From assembly GCF_000240225.1 (NCBI RefSeq), contig NZ_AGUD01000200.1, forward strand, positions 1 through 49,343: a stretch of DNA of 49,343 nt, read 5' to 3'. The position numbers and the translations under genes are program-made. Each line of letters begins with the position of its first letter. Position 1 is the stretch's first letter. The notes under the pieces were generated by a model that worked only from the letters and a program-made list of their open reading frames with translations, did not search any database and was not told the DNA's origin. Below are positions 40,926 through 48,862 of this stretch, one piece after another. This stretch comes from Patulibacter medicamentivorans. GTDB lineage: Bacteria; Actinomycetota; Thermoleophilia; Solirubrobacterales; Solirubrobacteraceae.

Positions 40926-41684
40926 ATGACCCGCACGCCCTTCGTCGCCGGCAACTGGAAGATGCACAAGACGATCGCCGAGGCCGAGGCGTTCGTCAGC
41001 GGCGCCCTGCCCCTCGTGGGCGCGATCGACGACGTCCAGATCGGCGTCTGCGTCCCCTTCCCGTCGATCCAGGCGGTCGTCGACTCGACCCGCGGCTCGT
41101 CGCTCCAGGTCTACGCCCAGAACGTCCACTGGGCCGAGCAGGGCGCCTACACCGGCGAGGTCTCGGTCGCGATGCTCGACGAGCTCGAGGTCGCCGGCGT
41201 GGTCGTCGGCCACTCCGAGCGTCGCCAGTTCTTCGGCGAGACCGACGCCGACCTGCGCAAGAAGCTGCCGGTGATCCTCGCCGCCGGCCTCGAGCCGATC
41301 TTCTGCGTCGGCGAGACCGAGGAGCAGCGCGAGGCGGGGGAGACCGAGCGGGTCCTGCGCCACCAGGTCCAGGAGGGGCTGCACGACGTGGCCGACGGCG
41401 ACCTGGCGAAGGTCACGATCGCCTACGAGCCGATCTGGGCGATCGGCACCGGCAAGGTCGCCACCCCGGAGCAGGCCCAGGAGGCGTGCGCGTTCGTGCG
41501 GGCGCTGGTCGCGGCCCGCGACGCCGAGCAGGGCGAGCAGGTCCGGATCCAGTACGGCGGATCGGTCAAGCCGGAGAACGCCGCCGAGCTGCTGGCGCTG
41601 CCCGACGTCGACGGCGCGCTCGTCGGCGGCGCGGCGCTGGACCCGGCCTCGTTCGCCGCGATCGTCGAGGCCGCACGGGCATGA
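40926..41684 (+). CDS. tpiA: Triose-phosphate isomerase
   Basis: A 252-residue TIM-barrel enzyme interconverting dihydroxyacetone phosphate and glyceraldehyde 3-phosphate. AGNWKMHKT (residues 8-16) holds the catalytic Lys. VVVGHSERRQFFGETD (about residues 94-109) holds the electrophilic His. IAYEPIWAIGTGKVATPEQA (about residues 165-184) holds the catalytic Glu and the flexible loop. IQYGGSVKPENAAELL and GALVGGAALDP bind the phosphate. The 100-base gap after pgk has no hairpin of note. It overlaps the start of gpmI by ATGA. Confidence 0.98.
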   Translation: MTRTPFVAGNWKMHKTIAEAEAFVSGALPLVGAIDDVQIGVCVPFPSIQAVVDSTRGSSLQVYAQNVHWAEQGAYTGEVSVAMLDELEVAGVVVGHSERRQFFGETDADLRKKLPVILAAGLEPIFCVGETEEQREAGETERVLRHQVQEGLHDVADGDLAKVTIAYEPIWAIGTGKVATPEQAQEACAFVRALVAARDAEQGEQVRIQYGGSVKPENAAELLALPDVDGALVGGAALDPASFAAIVEAARA

Positions 41685-43453
41685 GCGGCACCGGCGCGGA
41701 CGACGAGCGGGCGAACGCGGCGCCCGGCGAGGCCCCGGACGCGCTTCCGGCGACGCCCGGGTCGCTGGCCGCGTCGCTGACGGCGACGGTCGGCGTCACC
41801 CGCGAGGACTGGGCGCCGGGCGTGGCGCTGATCATCCTCGACGGCTTCGGCCTGGCCCCCGACGGGCCGGGGAACGCCGTCAGCCTGGCCCGCACCCCGA
41901 CCTTCGACGGCCTCTGGGACCGCTACCCGCACGCGCAGCTGATCGCCTGCGGGCCGGCGGTCGGCCTGCCCGAGGGGCAGATGGGCAACAGCGAGGTCGG
42001 GCACCTGAACCTCGGCGCCGGCGCGGTCGTCAAGCAGGACCTGGCGCGGATCGACGACGCCGTCGCCGACGGCTCGATCCGCGAGGTCGAGGCGATTCGC
42101 GACGCGCTCGCCCGGGTCGCAGGCGCGCAGGGCGACGTTCCGGACGCCCAGCGACCGGAACGTGACAAGGACGGCGACGGACAGCCTGCGGGCGGGGATC
42201 GCCTGCACCTGGTCGGCCTGGTCTCCGACGGCGGCGTCCACTCCTCGATGGAGCACCTGCAGGCGCTGATCGAGGCCGCGGCCGCGGCGGGCGTTCCCGA
42301 CGTCGTGATCCACGCCTTCACCGACGGCCGCGACACGCTGCCCAAGGCCGGCGCCGGCTTCCTCGAGACCGTCGAGGGCTGGTGCGCGGCCGCGTCCGAC
42401 CCGGCCGCCGGTCGCCGCGCGCGCGTCGGCTCCGTGATCGGTCGCTACTTCGCGATGGACCGCGACTCGCGCTGGGACCGGGTCCAGCAGGCGTACGACC
42501 TGCTCGTCCACGGTCAGGCGCCGCACCGGGCCGCCACGGCGGCCCAGGCCGTCCGCGACGCCTACGCGCGCGACGAGACCGACGAGTTCGTGACCGCGAC
42601 CGCCGTCGGCGACGAGGCGACGATCCGGCCCGACGACGTCGTCGTGGTCTTCAACTTCCGGCCCGACCGGGTGCGCGAGATCACCCGCGCGCTGGCCGAG
42701 CCGGCGTTCCTCGAGGTCGACCGCCAGGCCGCCGCGCCGCACCCCGAGCTGGTCGATCCGGTGATCCCGCCGGTCGCGGTCGCCAACTACGTCTGCATGA
42801 CGCAGTACAAGGCCGACTGGCCGTATCCGATCGCCTTCCCGCCGCGCAACCCGGAGGTCACGCTGGCGGACGTGATCGAGGCCACCGGCGGGACCCAGAT
42901 CCACGTCGCCGAGACCGAGAAGTACCCGCACGTCACGTACTTCTTCAACGGCGGCATCGAGGCCGAGCACCGCGACGAGTTCCGCGACGTCGTCCCCAGC
43001 CCGCGCGACGTCGCGACCTACGACCTGAAGCCGCAGATGTCGGCTCGCGACGCCGCCGACGCGTTCGTGCGGCTGTGGCGCGACCACGGTCCGACGTTCG
43101 GGATCATCAACTTCGCCAACCCCGACATGGTCGGCCACACCGGGGTGATCCCGGCGGCCGTCGAGGCGATCGAGGTCGTCGACGGCTGCCTGGCCGACGT
43201 CGTGCGGACGGTCACCGAGAGCGGCGGCGTCTGCGTGATCACCGCCGACCACGGCAACGCCGACCACATGCTCGAGCCGGACGGCTCGCCGAACACCGCG
43301 CACTCGCTGAACCCGGTGCCGTTCGTCATCACCCGCGAGGGACTGACGCTGCGCGGCGAGGGGATCCTCGCCGACGTCGCCCCGACCGTCCTCGACCTGC
43401 TCGGGATCGAGCAGCCGAAGGCGATGACGGGCCAGTCCATGATCTCCGCCTAG
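41681..43453 (+). CDS. gpmI: 2,3-bisphosphoglycerate-independent phosphoglycerate mutase
   Basis: A 590-residue manganese-dependent mutase converting 3- to 2-phosphoglycerate, of the alkaline phosphatase superfamily. After a disordered N-terminal extension of about 45 residues come ALIILDGFGLAPDGPGNAVS (metal Asp) and GNSEVGHLNLGAGAVVKQ, with the phosphorylated Ser. The substrate Arg region is in FTDGRDTLPKAGAGF and FNFRPDRVREITRAL. Metal ligands return in NFANPDMVGHTGVI and VITADHGNADHML near the C terminus. Typical enzymes are about 510 residues. The excess here comes from the N-terminal extension and a charged insert near residues 148-168. It starts in the ATGA overlap with tpiA and ends in front of a strong terminator. 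Confidence 0.96.
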   Translation: MSGTGADDERANAAPGEAPDALPATPGSLAASLTATVGVTREDWAPGVALIILDGFGLAPDGPGNAVSLARTPTFDGLWDRYPHAQLIACGPAVGLPEGQMGNSEVGHLNLGAGAVVKQDLARIDDAVADGSIREVEAIRDALARVAGAQGDVPDAQRPERDKDGDGQPAGGDRLHLVGLVSDGGVHSSMEHLQALIEAAAAAGVPDVVIHAFTDGRDTLPKAGAGFLETVEGWCAAASDPAAGRRARVGSVIGRYFAMDRDSRWDRVQQAYDLLVHGQAPHRAATAAQAVRDAYARDETDEFVTATAVGDEATIRPDDVVVVFNFRPDRVREITRALAEPAFLEVDRQAAAPHPELVDPVIPPVAVANYVCMTQYKADWPYPIAFPPRNPEVTLADVIEATGGTQIHVAETEKYPHVTYFFNGGIEAEHRDEFRDVVPSPRDVATYDLKPQMSARDAADAFVRLWRDHGPTFGIINFANPDMVGHTGVIPAAVEAIEVVDGCLADVVRTVTESGGVCVITADHGNADHMLEPDGSPNTAHSLNPVPFVITREGLTLRGEGILADVAPTVLDLLGIEQPKAMTGQSMISA

Positions 43454-43460
43454 ACGACGA

Positions 43461-43505
43461 GGGAGCGGGCTCCCGTCCCGGAGAGCCCGCTCCCGTCTGT
43501 CCCTT
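43461..43505 (+). terminator. Terminator of the glycolytic operon
   Basis: GGGAGCGGGCTC (43461-43472) pairs perfectly with GAGCCCGCTCCC (43483-43494) over a 10-base loop, followed by a weakly T-rich GTCTGTCCCTT. It lies 7 bases after the gpmI stop, between convergent gpmI and wrbA. Confidence 0.8.
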
Positions 43506-43550
43506 GGCCGTCCGGCGGGATCCCGTCCCGGAGGTCCCGTCGGTGCGCTG

Positions 43551-44165
43551 CTAGCCGCGCAACGGCCCGAGCAGCGCGGCCACCTTCGCCAGGCGGGCGC
43601 CCTGGTAGCGGGCGATCCCGAGGATCCCCTCGGGCACGGCGCCGTCCTCCAGGGCGCCGCTCGCGACCGCGGTGCCGTACGGGTTGCCCCCGTTGGCGAA
43701 GATCGAGGCGTCGGTGTAGCCCGGGGGCACGATCACGGCGCCCCAGTGGTGGAAGACGTTCTCCACCGCCAGGATCGTGGACTCGTTGCCGCCGTGGGTG
43801 TTCATCGCCGACGTGAAGGCGGTCGCGGCCTTGTTCGACAGCGCGCCCGACTGCCACTGGCCGCCGAGGGTGTCGATGAACTGCTTGAGCTGGGCGGCCG
43901 GGTTGCCGAAGCGGGTCGGGGTGCCGAGCGCGTAGCCCTCCGACCAGACGAGGTCGTCGGGGGTCACCACCGGCACGTCCTGGGTGGCGTCGTGGTGCGC
44001 CTGCCAGGCCGGGTTGGCGGCGATCGCCTCGGGCGGGGCGAGCTCGGCGACGCGGCGCAGCCGGACCTCGGCGCCCTCCTGCTCGGCGCCCTCGGCGAGC
44101 GCCTTGGCGAGCTGGTGCACGTGGCCGGTGGCGGAGTAGTAGACGATCGCGATCTTGGTGCTCAT
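43551..44165 (-). CDS. wrbA: NAD(P)H:quinone oxidoreductase, WrbA type
   Basis: A 204-residue flavodoxin-like FMN enzyme that reduces quinones by two electrons and so limits semiquinone and oxidative stress. The FMN phosphate loop is VYYSATGHVHQLAKALAEGA (about residues 8-27). The isoalloxazine contacts are in GYALGTPTRFGNPAAQLKQF (about residues 80-99) and TAFTSAMNTHGGNESTIL. The late PYGTAVASG is typical of the family. ATG 44165 is supported by GAGGAG nine bases upstream and by the normal N terminus. It diverges from a MarR regulator. Palindromes in the shared 167-base gap point to MarR control. Confidence 0.93.
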   Translation of the reverse strand: MSTKIAIVYYSATGHVHQLAKALAEGAEQEGAEVRLRRVAELAPPEAIAANPAWQAHHDATQDVPVVTPDDLVWSEGYALGTPTRFGNPAAQLKQFIDTLGGQWQSGALSNKAATAFTSAMNTHGGNESTILAVENVFHHWGAVIVPPGYTDASIFANGGNPYGTAVASGALEDGAVPEGILGIARYQGARLAKVAALLGPLRG

Positions 44166-44197
44166 GGGTGCTCCTCGGAACTGCTCGGCAGGTGAAC

Positions 44198-44217
44198 GTT
44201 GCATCTGCAACTGTTGC
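44198..44217. promoter_or_regulatory. MarR-type operators near wrbA (two overlapping palindromes)
   Basis: GTTGCATCTGCAAC (44198-44211) is a perfect 6-2-6 palindrome. GCAACTGTTGC (44207-44217) is a 5-1-5 palindrome overlapping it. Both are in the wrbA/marR divergent gap, 33 bases from the wrbA start. Confidence 0.65.
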
Positions 44218-44291
44218 GTCCTCACCATATCGGGACTGCGGTCCGCTTGCAAGCTCGGAGGCCGACGGCGGGCGGCTGGGCCGGCCGTTCT

Positions 44292-44303
44292 TTGCGGATG
44301 CAA
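44292..44303. promoter_or_regulatory. Second MarR-type operator copy near marR
   Basis: TTGCGGATGCAA, read on the other strand TTGCATCCGCAA, differs by one base from the core TTGCATCTGCAA of the first site. It lies 30 bases before the marR start, so the regulator probably controls itself and wrbA. Confidence 0.6.
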
Positions 44304-44332
44304 CAATGGAACTGAACGACGTAGGAGCCGAG

Positions 44333-44818
44333 ATGTCCGAGACCGCCACCGCCACCGCCCCCCGCCTGCTGGACCGTCGCGAGCTGGCCGCCTGGCGCGG
44401 GATGGTCCGCACCCAGGTGCTCCTGGCCCGCGAGTTCGAGGCCGAGCTGGTTCGCGACCACGGCCTGCAGCTGACGGCCTACGAGGTCCTGATGCACCTG
44501 GTCGACGCCCAGGACGGTCGCCTGCGGCTGTCCGACCTGGCGACCCTGGCGGTCCTCAGCCGCAGCGGCCTGACGCGGCTGATCGACCGCCTGGAGCGCG
44601 AGGGGCTGGTCGTGCGCGAGCGCTGTCCCAGCGATGCCCGCGGCTACTTCGCCGTGATCACCGCGAAGGGGCGCGAGCAGGTGACCGCCGCCCGCAAGGA
44701 CTACCTCGACAACGTCCGCGCCCGCTTCCTGGACCTCGTCAGCGACGAGGAGCAGGAGCAGCTGGGGGCGATCTGGACCCGGATCCTGCAGGCGCTGGAG
44801 CCCGGTCTCAAGCCCTGA
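44333..44818 (+). CDS. MarR family transcriptional regulator
   Basis: A 161-residue winged-helix regulator. The dimerisation helix is RRELAAWRGMVRTQVLLARE. The DNA-binding part is LQLTAYEVLMHLVDAQDGRL, LRLSDLATLAVLSRSGLTRL (recognition helix, about residues 68-87) and IDRLEREGLVVRERCPSDARG (wing, about residues 88-108), ending in a second dimer helix. ATG 44333 has GGAG five bases upstream and is preferred to ATG 44306, whose codons overlap the operator region. MarR proteins that face quinone reductases usually sense quinones or oxidants through Cys or direct binding; one Cys lies in the wing (ERCPSD). The divergent operators fit this. Confidence 0.88.
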   Translation: MSETATATAPRLLDRRELAAWRGMVRTQVLLAREFEAELVRDHGLQLTAYEVLMHLVDAQDGRLRLSDLATLAVLSRSGLTRLIDRLEREGLVVRERCPSDARGYFAVITAKGREQVTAARKDYLDNVRARFLDLVSDEEQEQLGAIWTRILQALEPGLKP

Positions 44819-44861
44819 CCCGGATCCGGCGACCGGGCGTCGCCGGAGGGCCCGCGCCGCC

Positions 44862-44867
44862 TACGAT
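44862..44867 (+). promoter_or_regulatory. -10 element of a leaderless tgt transcript
   Basis: TACGAT lies 8 bases before ATG 44876 with no ribosome site between. It fits the recurrent short-spaced -10/start pattern of this window. Confidence 0.5.
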
Positions 44868-44875
44868 GGCTCGCG

Positions 44876-46168
44876 ATGGATCCCTCGTCCGCTGCACCGA
44901 GCCTCGACGCGCCGCCGCGACCCGCCGCCGAGCGCCCGCGCGAGGTCTTCCGGATCGAGGCCCGCGACGGCGGGTCGCTGGCGCGCGCGGGCGTCATCGC
45001 CACCGCCCACGGCGAGGTCCGGACGCCCGGCTTCGTGCCGCTGGCGACCAAGGCGACCGTCCGCGGGCTGCTGCCGTCCGAGGTCCGCGAGCTGGGCTTC
45101 GACATCGTCCTCGGCAACACCTTCCATTTGATGCTGTCGCCGGGCCACGAGCTGATCCGCGGCCACGGCGGACTGCACCGGTTCATGGGCTGGGACGGGC
45201 CGATCATCACCGACTCCGGCGGCTTCCAGGTCTTCTCGATGGGCCACGGCGCCGTCGCCGACGAGATCAAGGGCCGCACCGGCAGCGGCGGCAAGGGCGG
45301 CACGGCCACGGCGGGCGGCGGGATCCGCTCGCACGGGCGGATCGACGAGATCGGCGAGCAGGGCGTCGCCTTCCGCTCGCACCTCGACGGGTCGAAGCAG
45401 TTCCTCTCGCCGGAGCGCTCGATGGAGGTCCAGGCGGCGCTCGGCACCGACCTGGCGGTCGTCTTCGACGAGTGCACCCCGTTCCACGTCGACCGCGACT
45501 ACACGGCCCGCTCGACCGAGCGCACCCACCGCTGGCTGGAGCGCTGCCTGACCTGGCACGAGCAGCACGCGCCCGGCTGGCAGCTGGTCTACGGGATCGT
45601 CCAGGGCGGCGTCCACGAGGACCTGCGGATCGAGGCGGCGGAGACCGTCGCCAGCTCGCGGGCGGACGCGATCGCGATCGGCGGCTCGCTCGGCAGCCAC
45701 AAGGACCAGATGTACGAGGTCGTCGGCTGGACCACGGCCCGCCTCGGCGGCGTCCACGAGCGCAAGCCGCGGCACCTGCTGGGGATCGGCGAGATCGACG
45801 ACCTCGTGCGCGGGGTCGAGCAGGGGATCGACACCTTCGACTGCGCGATGCCGACCCGCCTCGGCCGCCACGGGATGGCGCTCGTGCCCGATCCCGACAG
45901 GCGCTGGCGCGTCGACCTGACCCAGGCCCGCTGGAAGGACAGCGACGAGCCGCTCTGCGAGGGCTGCCCGTGCCCCGCCTGCGCCCAGGGCTTCAGCCGC
46001 GGCTACCTGCGCTACCTGGCCCACCAGCGCGAGCTGCTGGGGATGCGGCTGCTGACCCAGCACAACCTGGCCTTCGTCGCGCGGGTGCTGGCGCGGCTGC
46101 GGCAGGCGATCGTCGACGGGCGGCTGGCCGAGGAGGCCGCCGCGATCCGCGGCGGGCGCCTGCCCTAG
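44876..46168 (+). CDS. tgt: Queuine tRNA-ribosyltransferase (tRNA-guanine transglycosylase)
   Basis: A 430-residue enzyme that swaps guanine 34 of GUN-anticodon tRNAs for a queuosine precursor. Substrate pocket motifs are VLGNTFHLMLSPGHELI (about residues 76-92) and PIITDSGGFQVFSMGHG with the catalytic base Asp. The nucleophile Asp lies in VVFDECTPFHV (about residues 196-206). The guanine loop is YGIVQGGVHEDLR. The zinc site is CEGCPCPACAQG and a later His in LLTQHNLAF. A glycine-rich insert of about 28 residues (about residues 132-160) follows the DSGGF motif, compared with the Zymomonas-type enzyme. The N terminus has a Pro/Ala extension of about 25 residues. No queuosine biosynthesis genes are in the window, so the base may be salvaged or made elsewhere. 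Confidence 0.95.
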   Translation: MDPSSAAPSLDAPPRPAAERPREVFRIEARDGGSLARAGVIATAHGEVRTPGFVPLATKATVRGLLPSEVRELGFDIVLGNTFHLMLSPGHELIRGHGGLHRFMGWDGPIITDSGGFQVFSMGHGAVADEIKGRTGSGGKGGTATAGGGIRSHGRIDEIGEQGVAFRSHLDGSKQFLSPERSMEVQAALGTDLAVVFDECTPFHVDRDYTARSTERTHRWLERCLTWHEQHAPGWQLVYGIVQGGVHEDLRIEAAETVASSRADAIAIGGSLGSHKDQMYEVVGWTTARLGGVHERKPRHLLGIGEIDDLVRGVEQGIDTFDCAMPTRLGRHGMALVPDPDRRWRVDLTQARWKDSDEPLCEGCPCPACAQGFSRGYLRYLAHQRELLGMRLLTQHNLAFVARVLARLRQAIVDGRLAEEAAAIRGGRLP

Positions 46169-46179
46169 CCCCGGCGCCG

Positions 46180-47496
46180 CTACTTCTGCTGGTTGTTGTT
46201 GATCAGCTTGTCGAGCTTGTTGCTGACGTCGTTGACCGTGTTGCCGACGACGTCGTTGAGGCGCGGCGCGATCTCCTGGCCGACGACGTAGTAGATCGCT
46301 CCGCCGACGATCGCGGCCAGCACCAGCAGGATCAGGATCGCCCGCAGCAGGCGGCCGAAGCAGCCGCGCCGCTTGACCCGCGGCTCCTGCTGCTGGACCC
46401 AGCCGCCAGGGGCGGGATCGCGCCGGGGCGCCGGGGCGACCGCGGCCTCGCGGTGCCGCGGCTCGCGGACCGTGCGCCGCGGCACCGCCGGGCGCTCCTC
46501 GGTGCCGCTGCGGCGGCGGCCGGCCGCCGGCTGCAGCAGCGTGCGGTCGTCCTCGTCCTCGTCGACGGGATCGAAGTCGCGGGCGATGCTCTCGATCGCG
46601 TCGCGGGGGACGATCGCGGTCGCGCCGGTGGCCGGGTCGACGACGCGCGTGCGGTTGTCGACGTCGACGTCGGTGCCGGCCGCGCCGTCGTCGAGGGCGG
46701 CGGCGTAGGCCTCGGCGCTCGCGTAGCGCATCCCCGGGTCGAGGCTCAGCGCCCGGTCGACGACCAGGCCCAGCTCCGGCGGGACCTCGGCGTTCAGCTG
46801 GTCGAGCAGCGGCGGGGCCTCGCGCTGCTGCTTGAGCGCCAGCTCGGCCAGCGAGTCCGCCTCGTAGGGCAGCCGCGCCGCCAGCATCTGGTAGGTGACG
46901 ACCCCGAGCGCGTAGATGTCCGAGGCCGGTCCGACGTCGCCGCCGGTCGCCTGCTCGGGCGCCAGGTAGCTGGCGGTGCCGACGACCGAGCCGATCTGGG
47001 TGATCGAGGACTCCTCGGCCATCGCCTTGGCGATCCCGAAGTCGGCGATCTTGACCGTGCCGTCGTCGGACAGCAGGATGTTGCCCGGCTTGACGTCGCG
47101 GTGGATGACGCCGTTGCGGTGCGCGTAGTCGAGCCCGCGCGCGGCCTGACCGACGATCGAGACGGTCTCGGGCACCGACAGGTAGCCGCGCTCGTGCAGC
47201 AGCTCGGCGCCGGACTGGCCGCGGACCGCCTCCATCACGATGAAGTAGCGGCCCGAGTCGTCGTCGAAGCCGAAGTCGAAGACCTGGACGATGTTGTTGT
47301 GGACGAGCCGCGCGGCCGACAGCGCCTCGCGCCGGAAGCGGCTGACGAACTGGCGGTCGTCGGCCAGGTGCTCGGCCAGCAGCTTGACCGCGACGTGGCG
47401 CTCCAGCCGGCGGTCGAAGGCCAGGCGAACGGTCGACATCCCGCCGCTGCCCAGCCGCTCGCCGAGCTCGTAGCGACCCACCAGCAGGTCGGTCAT
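46180..47496 (-). CDS. Membrane-anchored serine/threonine protein kinase (PknB-like, no PASTA)
   Basis: A 438-residue Hanks-type kinase. The ATP loop is LGERLGSGGMSTVRLAFD (about residues 10-27) and VAVKLL holds the Lys. The catalytic loop is GVIHRDVKPGNILLSDDG (about residues 130-147), DFGIAKA follows, and the activation segment ends in GTASYLAPEQATGGDV. The kinase core ends near residue 265. A Arg/Pro/acidic juxtamembrane region follows (about residues 275-375), with DDRTLLQP resembling a phospho-Thr motif. One membrane helix, LLRAILILLVLAAIVGGAIYY, is spelled only in part here (about residues 383-402). A short polar extracellular tail of about 35 residues closes it. It lacks the PASTA repeats of PknB. 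It is translationally coupled (ATGA) to the lipoprotein gene upstream of it. Confidence 0.93.
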   Translation of the reverse strand: MTDLLVGRYELGERLGSGGMSTVRLAFDRRLERHVAVKLLAEHLADDRQFVSRFRREALSAARLVHNNIVQVFDFGFDDDSGRYFIVMEAVRGQSGAELLHERGYLSVPETVSIVGQAARGLDYAHRNGVIHRDVKPGNILLSDDGTVKIADFGIAKAMAEESSITQIGSVVGTASYLAPEQATGGDVGPASDIYALGVVTYQMLAARLPYEADSLAELALKQQREAPPLLDQLNAEVPPELGLVVDRALSLDPGMRYASAEAYAAALDDGAAGTDVDVDNRTRVVDPATGATAIVPRDAIESIARDFDPVDEDEDDRTLLQPAAGRRRSGTEERPAVPRRTVREPRHREAAVAPAPRRDPAPGGWVQQQEPRVKRRGCFGRLLRAILILLVLAAIVGGAIYYVVGQEIAPRLNDVVGNTVNDVSNKLDKLINNNQQK

Positions 47497-48098
47497 CCGT
47501 TCCCCCCGGCGGCGTCGCGCAGGTCCTTGAGCGCCTTGCGGGCGTCCTTGCGGGCCTGCTTGGCGGCGTCCTTCAGCCGCTGGCGAGCGCCCTCGAAGCT
47601 GCGCGGGACGCCCGTGTCGCCGCTGGCGCCGGGGTCGACGCCGCCGGAGCCGTCCGGGGTCGTCGGCGTCGTCGGGACGGTCGGGGTGGTCGTCGTCGTG
47701 GTTTCGGTGCTCGGCGTGGTCGTGGTGTCGGTCGTCTGCGTCGACGTGTCCGTGGTCTCGGTCGTCGTCGTGTCGGTGGTCTCGGTCGTCGGCGTCGGGA
47801 TCGTCGTCCCGGAGCACTCCCTGCGGATGCGGTCCTGCAGCGTCTGGAAGCCCTCGCGCAGGCGCGCGACCAGGCGATCGTCGACGTCGCCCGGCAGCCG
47901 CTCGACCTGCTGCGTGCCGGTGGCGGCCGCCTTCGCGGCGGCGGCGCACTCGCCCCGATCGACCGCGGCGCGGGCCTCCTGGAGGCTCGCCTGCAGCGTC
48001 TTCGCCGACTGCTGGTCGAGCAGCTTCGAGCCGCCGCAGCCGGTCAGGGCCGCGGGGACGGTGCACAGCAGGACGAGTACGGAGATGAGGGCTCGCAT
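47493..48098 (-). CDS. Putative lipoprotein with Thr-rich linker and basic helical tail
   Basis: A 201-residue predicted lipoprotein. A short signal ends in the lipobox AALTGC, Cys about residue 20. A helical region of about 75 residues has two further Cys (RGECAAAAKAAATG and RRECSG) that could form a disulfide. A 50-residue Thr/Pro/Ser linker follows, made of degenerate TTDT/TTET units. The end is a basic helical segment (RQRLKDAAKQARKDARKALK). I do not recognise a family. Coupling with the kinase gene, and an extracytoplasmic location opposite the kinase's short tail, suggest an accessory or sensor partner, which is inference. The basic C terminus might contact anionic wall polymers or the membrane surface. 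Confidence 0.75.
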   Translation of the reverse strand: MRALISVLVLLCTVPAALTGCGGSKLLDQQSAKTLQASLQEARAAVDRGECAAAAKAAATGTQQVERLPGDVDDRLVARLREGFQTLQDRIRRECSGTTIPTPTTETTDTTTTETTDTSTQTTDTTTTPSTETTTTTTPTVPTTPTTPDGSGGVDPGASGDTGVPRSFEGARQRLKDAAKQARKDARKALKDLRDAAGGNG

Positions 48099-48120
48099 TG
48101 GGGAGGCGATCCGCTGGAGG

Positions 48121-48852
48121 CTACCGGCCGAACTGCAGGCGGTCGGCCAGTGACGGGGGCAGGCGCGCGTCGCGGATCGCTCGTGCGGCGCCCTCGACGT
48201 CGTAGCGGACCCGGTGCCAGACGGCCCGTCCCTCGACGGGATCGAGCTCCAGCCAGGCGGCGCGCGGATCCTCGTCGCGGGGCTGGCCGACGCTGCCGGG
48301 GTTCAGGAGCCAGCGGCGGGCGCCGAGCAGGACCTCGTCGCCGTCGTCGCGACGGGCGAGCTGGACCGGATCGAGCCCGGCCTTGGCGAACGAGAGGGCG
48401 ACGTGGCTGTGCCCGATCAGGGCGACCTGCTCGTCGAACGCCTCGAGCGAGCGCTCGGCCTGCTCGTTGCTCAGCACGTACTCCCAGATCGGGTGCAGCG
48501 GGCTGCCGTGGGCCAGCGCGCAGCCCTGGGCGCTGCCGCTGGGCTGCAGGCCGGCCAGCCACTCGCGGTGCTCGGGGCGCAGCTCGTCGCGGGTCCAGGC
48601 GGCGGCCGCGGCCGCGTCCGGCGTGAACTCGGCGCTCGAGAGCGTGCCGATCGCCACCAGGTCGTGGTTGCCGGCCAGGCAGACGGTCGCGAACTGCCGG
48701 ATCGCGGCGCAGCAGCCGTTCGGATCGGCCCCGTAGCCGACGATGTCGCCGAGGCACCAGATCTCCTCGCAGCCGCGATCGTCGGCGTCGGCGAGGACCG
48801 CGTCGAGCGCGTGGCGGTTGCCGTGGATGTCGGAGAGGACCGCGACGTGCAT
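48121..48852 (-). CDS. Metallophosphoesterase (YfcE/MJ0936-like phosphodiesterase)
   Basis: A 243-residue calcineurin-like phosphoesterase. Metal-binding motifs in order are VLSDIHGNRHAL (residues 5-16), WCLGDIVGYGADP (about residues 32-44), LAGNHDLVAIG (about residues 59-69), GCALAHGSPLHP and LIGHSHVALSF, with LLNPGSVGQPRD near the end. All five blocks of the superfamily are present. Members of this group hydrolyse phosphodiesters or nucleotides, often with Mn. The natural substrate is unknown. The long open frame upstream to 49215 overlaps the divergent M48 gene and is not used; ATG 48852 begins the first strand. It is 22 bases from the lipoprotein gene and likely leads the phosphodiesterase-lipoprotein-kinase operon. 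Confidence 0.88.
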   Translation of the reverse strand: MHVAVLSDIHGNRHALDAVLADADDRGCEEIWCLGDIVGYGADPNGCCAAIRQFATVCLAGNHDLVAIGTLSSAEFTPDAAAAAAWTRDELRPEHREWLAGLQPSGSAQGCALAHGSPLHPIWEYVLSNEQAERSLEAFDEQVALIGHSHVALSFAKAGLDPVQLARRDDGDEVLLGARRWLLNPGSVGQPRDEDPRAAWLELDPVEGRAVWHRVRYDVEGAARAIRDARLPPSLADRLQFGR

Positions 48853-48855
48853 ACT
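48850..48855 (+). promoter_or_regulatory. -10 element of the M48 gene
   Basis: CATACT is followed by a 7-base CGGAGGG and then ATG 48863, nearly identical to the uvrC start region. It overlaps the start codon of the divergent phosphodiesterase gene, so the two promoters are back to back. Confidence 0.45.
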
Positions 48856-48862
48856 CGGAGGG

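Noticed and set aside
47670..47810. Repetitive GTCGTCGTGTCGGTGGTC-like DNA resembling a tandem repeat or CRISPR
   Set aside because: It is the coding repeat of the Thr-rich linker of the lipoprotein. There are no constant repeat units with unique spacers.
44155..48153. A 1332-codon open frame on the plus strand
   Set aside because: It overlaps wrbA/marR, tgt and the kinase and lipoprotein genes in other frames, and shows Arg/Val/Asp repeats and no domain.
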